From assembly GCA_005889025.1 (NCBI GenBank), contig VBCZ01000395.1:1-7987 (forward strand): a stretch of DNA of 7,987 bases, in the 5' to 3' direction. The translations under genes and the position numbers were made by a program. The DNA comes from Betaproteobacteria bacterium (GTDB lineage: Bacteria; Pseudomonadota; Gammaproteobacteria; Burkholderiales; Casimicrobiaceae). Positions within the stretch are counted from its first letter, which is position 1. Every line of letters starts with the position of its first letter. Of the stretch, positions 6,839 through 7,987 are shown in pieces. Below the pieces are notes generated by a model. It had not been told where the DNA came from. It did no database searches and was given only the letters and a program-made list of their open reading frames with translations.

Positions 6839-7669
6839 ATGACCCGTTCGCGACCATGGCTGCTCGCCTTCGCCGCGCTCGCGATGGCCACGGTCGTGCT
6901 GTTCCCGATCTACTGGATGCTCCTCACGTCGGTTTTGCCCAGCGAGCTCACGCGTTCGAGATCACCCGCGCTCCTGCCCGAGTTGTCCGCGCTCTCGTTC
7001 GACGCATTCGCCGCGGCGCTCGAGCGCAAGCCGGTGCTCTTGTGGCTCGGCAACAGCGCCGTCGTCACCATCGGCGCGACATTCATCAGCGTCGTCATCT
7101 CCACGCTCGGCGGATACAGCCTGTCCCGCTTCAGGAGCCGCGCTCAACAGGGTGCGGGCTTTGCGCTGCTCGTATCGAAGATGCTCCCTTCGAGCTTGAT
7201 CGTGATTCCCTTTTTTATCGCCTTTTCCACCTTCGGCCTGATCGATAGCCGCTGGGGATTGATCCTCGCCAACGCCGCGGTGGGTGTGCCGTTTGCGACC
7301 TGGCTGATGAAAGGCTTTTTCGACGGCATCCCGCGGGAGATCGAGCTTGCCGCGATGCTCGACGGCTGCTCGGGCATGCAGGCGATGTGGTACGTCGTCC
7401 TGCCGCTCGCGAAACCGGGGCTTGCCGCGTGCGCGATCTATGTTGCGATCGTGGCGTGGTCCGATTTCGTTTTTGCGCGAACGCTGGTGAGCAGTCCCGA
7501 TCTTTGGACGCTCACCGTCGGCATGCAATCGTTTCTGGGTGAATACCTGGTCGACTGGTCGAGTCTGATGGCGGTCGGCGTGTTGTCGCTCGCGCCGGTT
7601 TTCGTATTGTTCCTGTTGCTCGAGCCGTTCCTTGTCAGCGGAATGACTCAGGGCGCGGTGGCGAACTGA
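6839..7669 (+). CDS. ABC sugar-type permease, MalG/UgpE-like
   Basis: This is the second inner-membrane subunit of the importer, 276 residues with about six transmembrane helices. The first is at about 8-30 (ending PIYWMLLTS). The GGYSLSRF motif at 91-98 corresponds to the conserved AAYALARF segment of MalG-type proteins. The EAA loop starts at E169 (ELAAMLDGCSGMQAMW, then LPLAKPG). ATG 6839 gives the usual short cytoplasmic N-terminus before helix 1. Its ribosome binding site is poor: the best purine run, GGGAA at 6821-6825, is 13 bases away and belongs to the preceding repeat. The usual start may therefore have been separated from its original translation signal. The stop overlaps the next gene as TGATG. 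Family assignment is secure; the substrate is unknown. Confidence 0.94.
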   Translation: MTRSRPWLLAFAALAMATVVLFPIYWMLLTSVLPSELTRSRSPALLPELSALSFDAFAAALERKPVLLWLGNSAVVTIGATFISVVISTLGGYSLSRFRSRAQQGAGFALLVSKMLPSSLIVIPFFIAFSTFGLIDSRWGLILANAAVGVPFATWLMKGFFDGIPREIELAAMLDGCSGMQAMWYVVLPLAKPGLAACAIYVAIVAWSDFVFARTLVSSPDLWTLTVGMQSFLGEYLVDWSSLMAVGVLSLAPVFVLFLLLEPFLVSGMTQGAVAN

Positions 7670-7987
7670 TGTCGACTGTGATCCGCTCGGTTGAGACCAT
7701 CGTCGTCGCGCTGCCGCGAGACATGCCATATCTGGGGCCTTTGGGGAAGGGCGAGCAGATCAACGAGCGCGGTTACTTCGTTCGCCGCGGCAATCGGACG
7801 ATCTACCCTGCGGTCGACCGCTCGGTGTTGATCAAGATCACGGCGAGCGACGGCACCGTCGGCTGGGGCGAGACCTACGGGATTGTCGCGCCGCAGGCCG
7901 TCGTCGCGATCGTCGGCGACGTTCTGGGCCCATTGCTTATCGGACGCGAGCCCGTGGACATCCCAGCGATCTGGGACGATCTCTACG
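7669..7987 (+). CDS. Mandelate racemase/muconate lactonizing enzyme family (enolase superfamily), N-terminal part, cut by right window edge
   Basis: About 106 codons are visible, starting at an ATG that overlaps the permease stop (TGATG). They cover the N-terminal capping domain. A VIRSVETIVV strand (4-13) is followed by RSVLIKITASDGTVGWGE, then IVGDVLGPLLIGREP and a WDDLY segment. This is the typical opening of family members. Enzymes of this superfamily abstract the proton alpha to a carboxylate using Mg2+. Many are sugar-acid dehydratases giving 2-keto-3-deoxy acids; others are racemases or cycloisomerases. The metal ligands and the KxK or His catalytic residues lie beyond the window, so the subgroup and substrate cannot be decided. 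Position in an operon with a DapA-like enzyme and an importer favours a sugar-acid dehydratase or lactone isomerase acting before the DapA-like step. Confidence 0.88.
   Translation, partial: MSTVIRSVETIVVALPRDMPYLGPLGKGEQINERGYFVRRGNRTIYPAVDRSVLIKITASDGTVGWGETYGIVAPQAVVAIVGDVLGPLLIGREPVDIPAIWDDLY

Noticed and set aside
6498..6842. 114-codon frame ending in the repeat (contains VIPAQAGIQ)
   Set aside because: The first part is out of frame within the permease, and the rest is the translated dispersed repeat, a common false gene call.

Overview
The window (about 62-65% GC by eye) looks like a chromosomal segment of a betaproteobacterium or close relative. The Mfd and ManC sequences fit that group. 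So do two dispersed palindromic repeats of types common in Neisseria- and Burkholderia-like genomes: an ATTCCCGC...GCGGGAAT hairpin and a CCTGAGC...GCTCAGG hairpin. The assignment rests on recognition from memory, not on a database search.

Left half, minus strand (1-3489): two housekeeping or envelope genes read leftward. manC (3489 to 2050) encodes a bifunctional mannose-1-phosphate guanylyltransferase/mannose-6-phosphate isomerase that makes GDP-mannose. After a 159-bp gap holding a hairpin repeat comes mfd, the transcription-repair coupling factor. It runs off the left edge after about 630 codons, so the RNA-polymerase-binding half is present and the translocase motor is outside the window. 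mfd has no ATG or GTG start; TTG at 1890 is the best available.

Right half, plus strand (3583-7987): a tightly packed operon diverges from manC across a 93-bp intergenic region. Its order is a DapA/DHDPS-family lyase, a periplasmic ABC substrate-binding protein, two MalF/MalG-type permeases, and the start of a mandelate racemase/muconate lactonizing (enolase superfamily) enzyme that runs off the right edge. The most economical reading is uptake and breakdown of a sugar acid or related polyol acid. The ABC system would import it, the enolase-superfamily enzyme would dehydrate or isomerise it, and the DapA-like enzyme would dehydrate or cleave the resulting 2-keto-3-deoxy acid. The DapA-like protein has the Schiff-base lysine but Gln-Asn-Ala-Pro where classical DHDPS has Tyr-Asn-x-Pro. 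This resembles the L-2-keto-3-deoxyarabonate dehydratase subgroup. No ABC ATPase and no regulator lies in the window.

Control signals: the 93-bp divergent region contains a TACAAT -10 box for manC and a TTGACG-N17-TACCGT candidate promoter for the catabolic operon. A perfect 6+6 inverted repeat (ATCGGC-N5-GCCGAT) fills most of that promoter's spacer and is a good operator candidate. The operon is otherwise translationally coupled (ATGA and TGATG overlaps). The exception is a 133-bp gap between the two permease genes that is filled by repeat sequence and appears to be an insertion.
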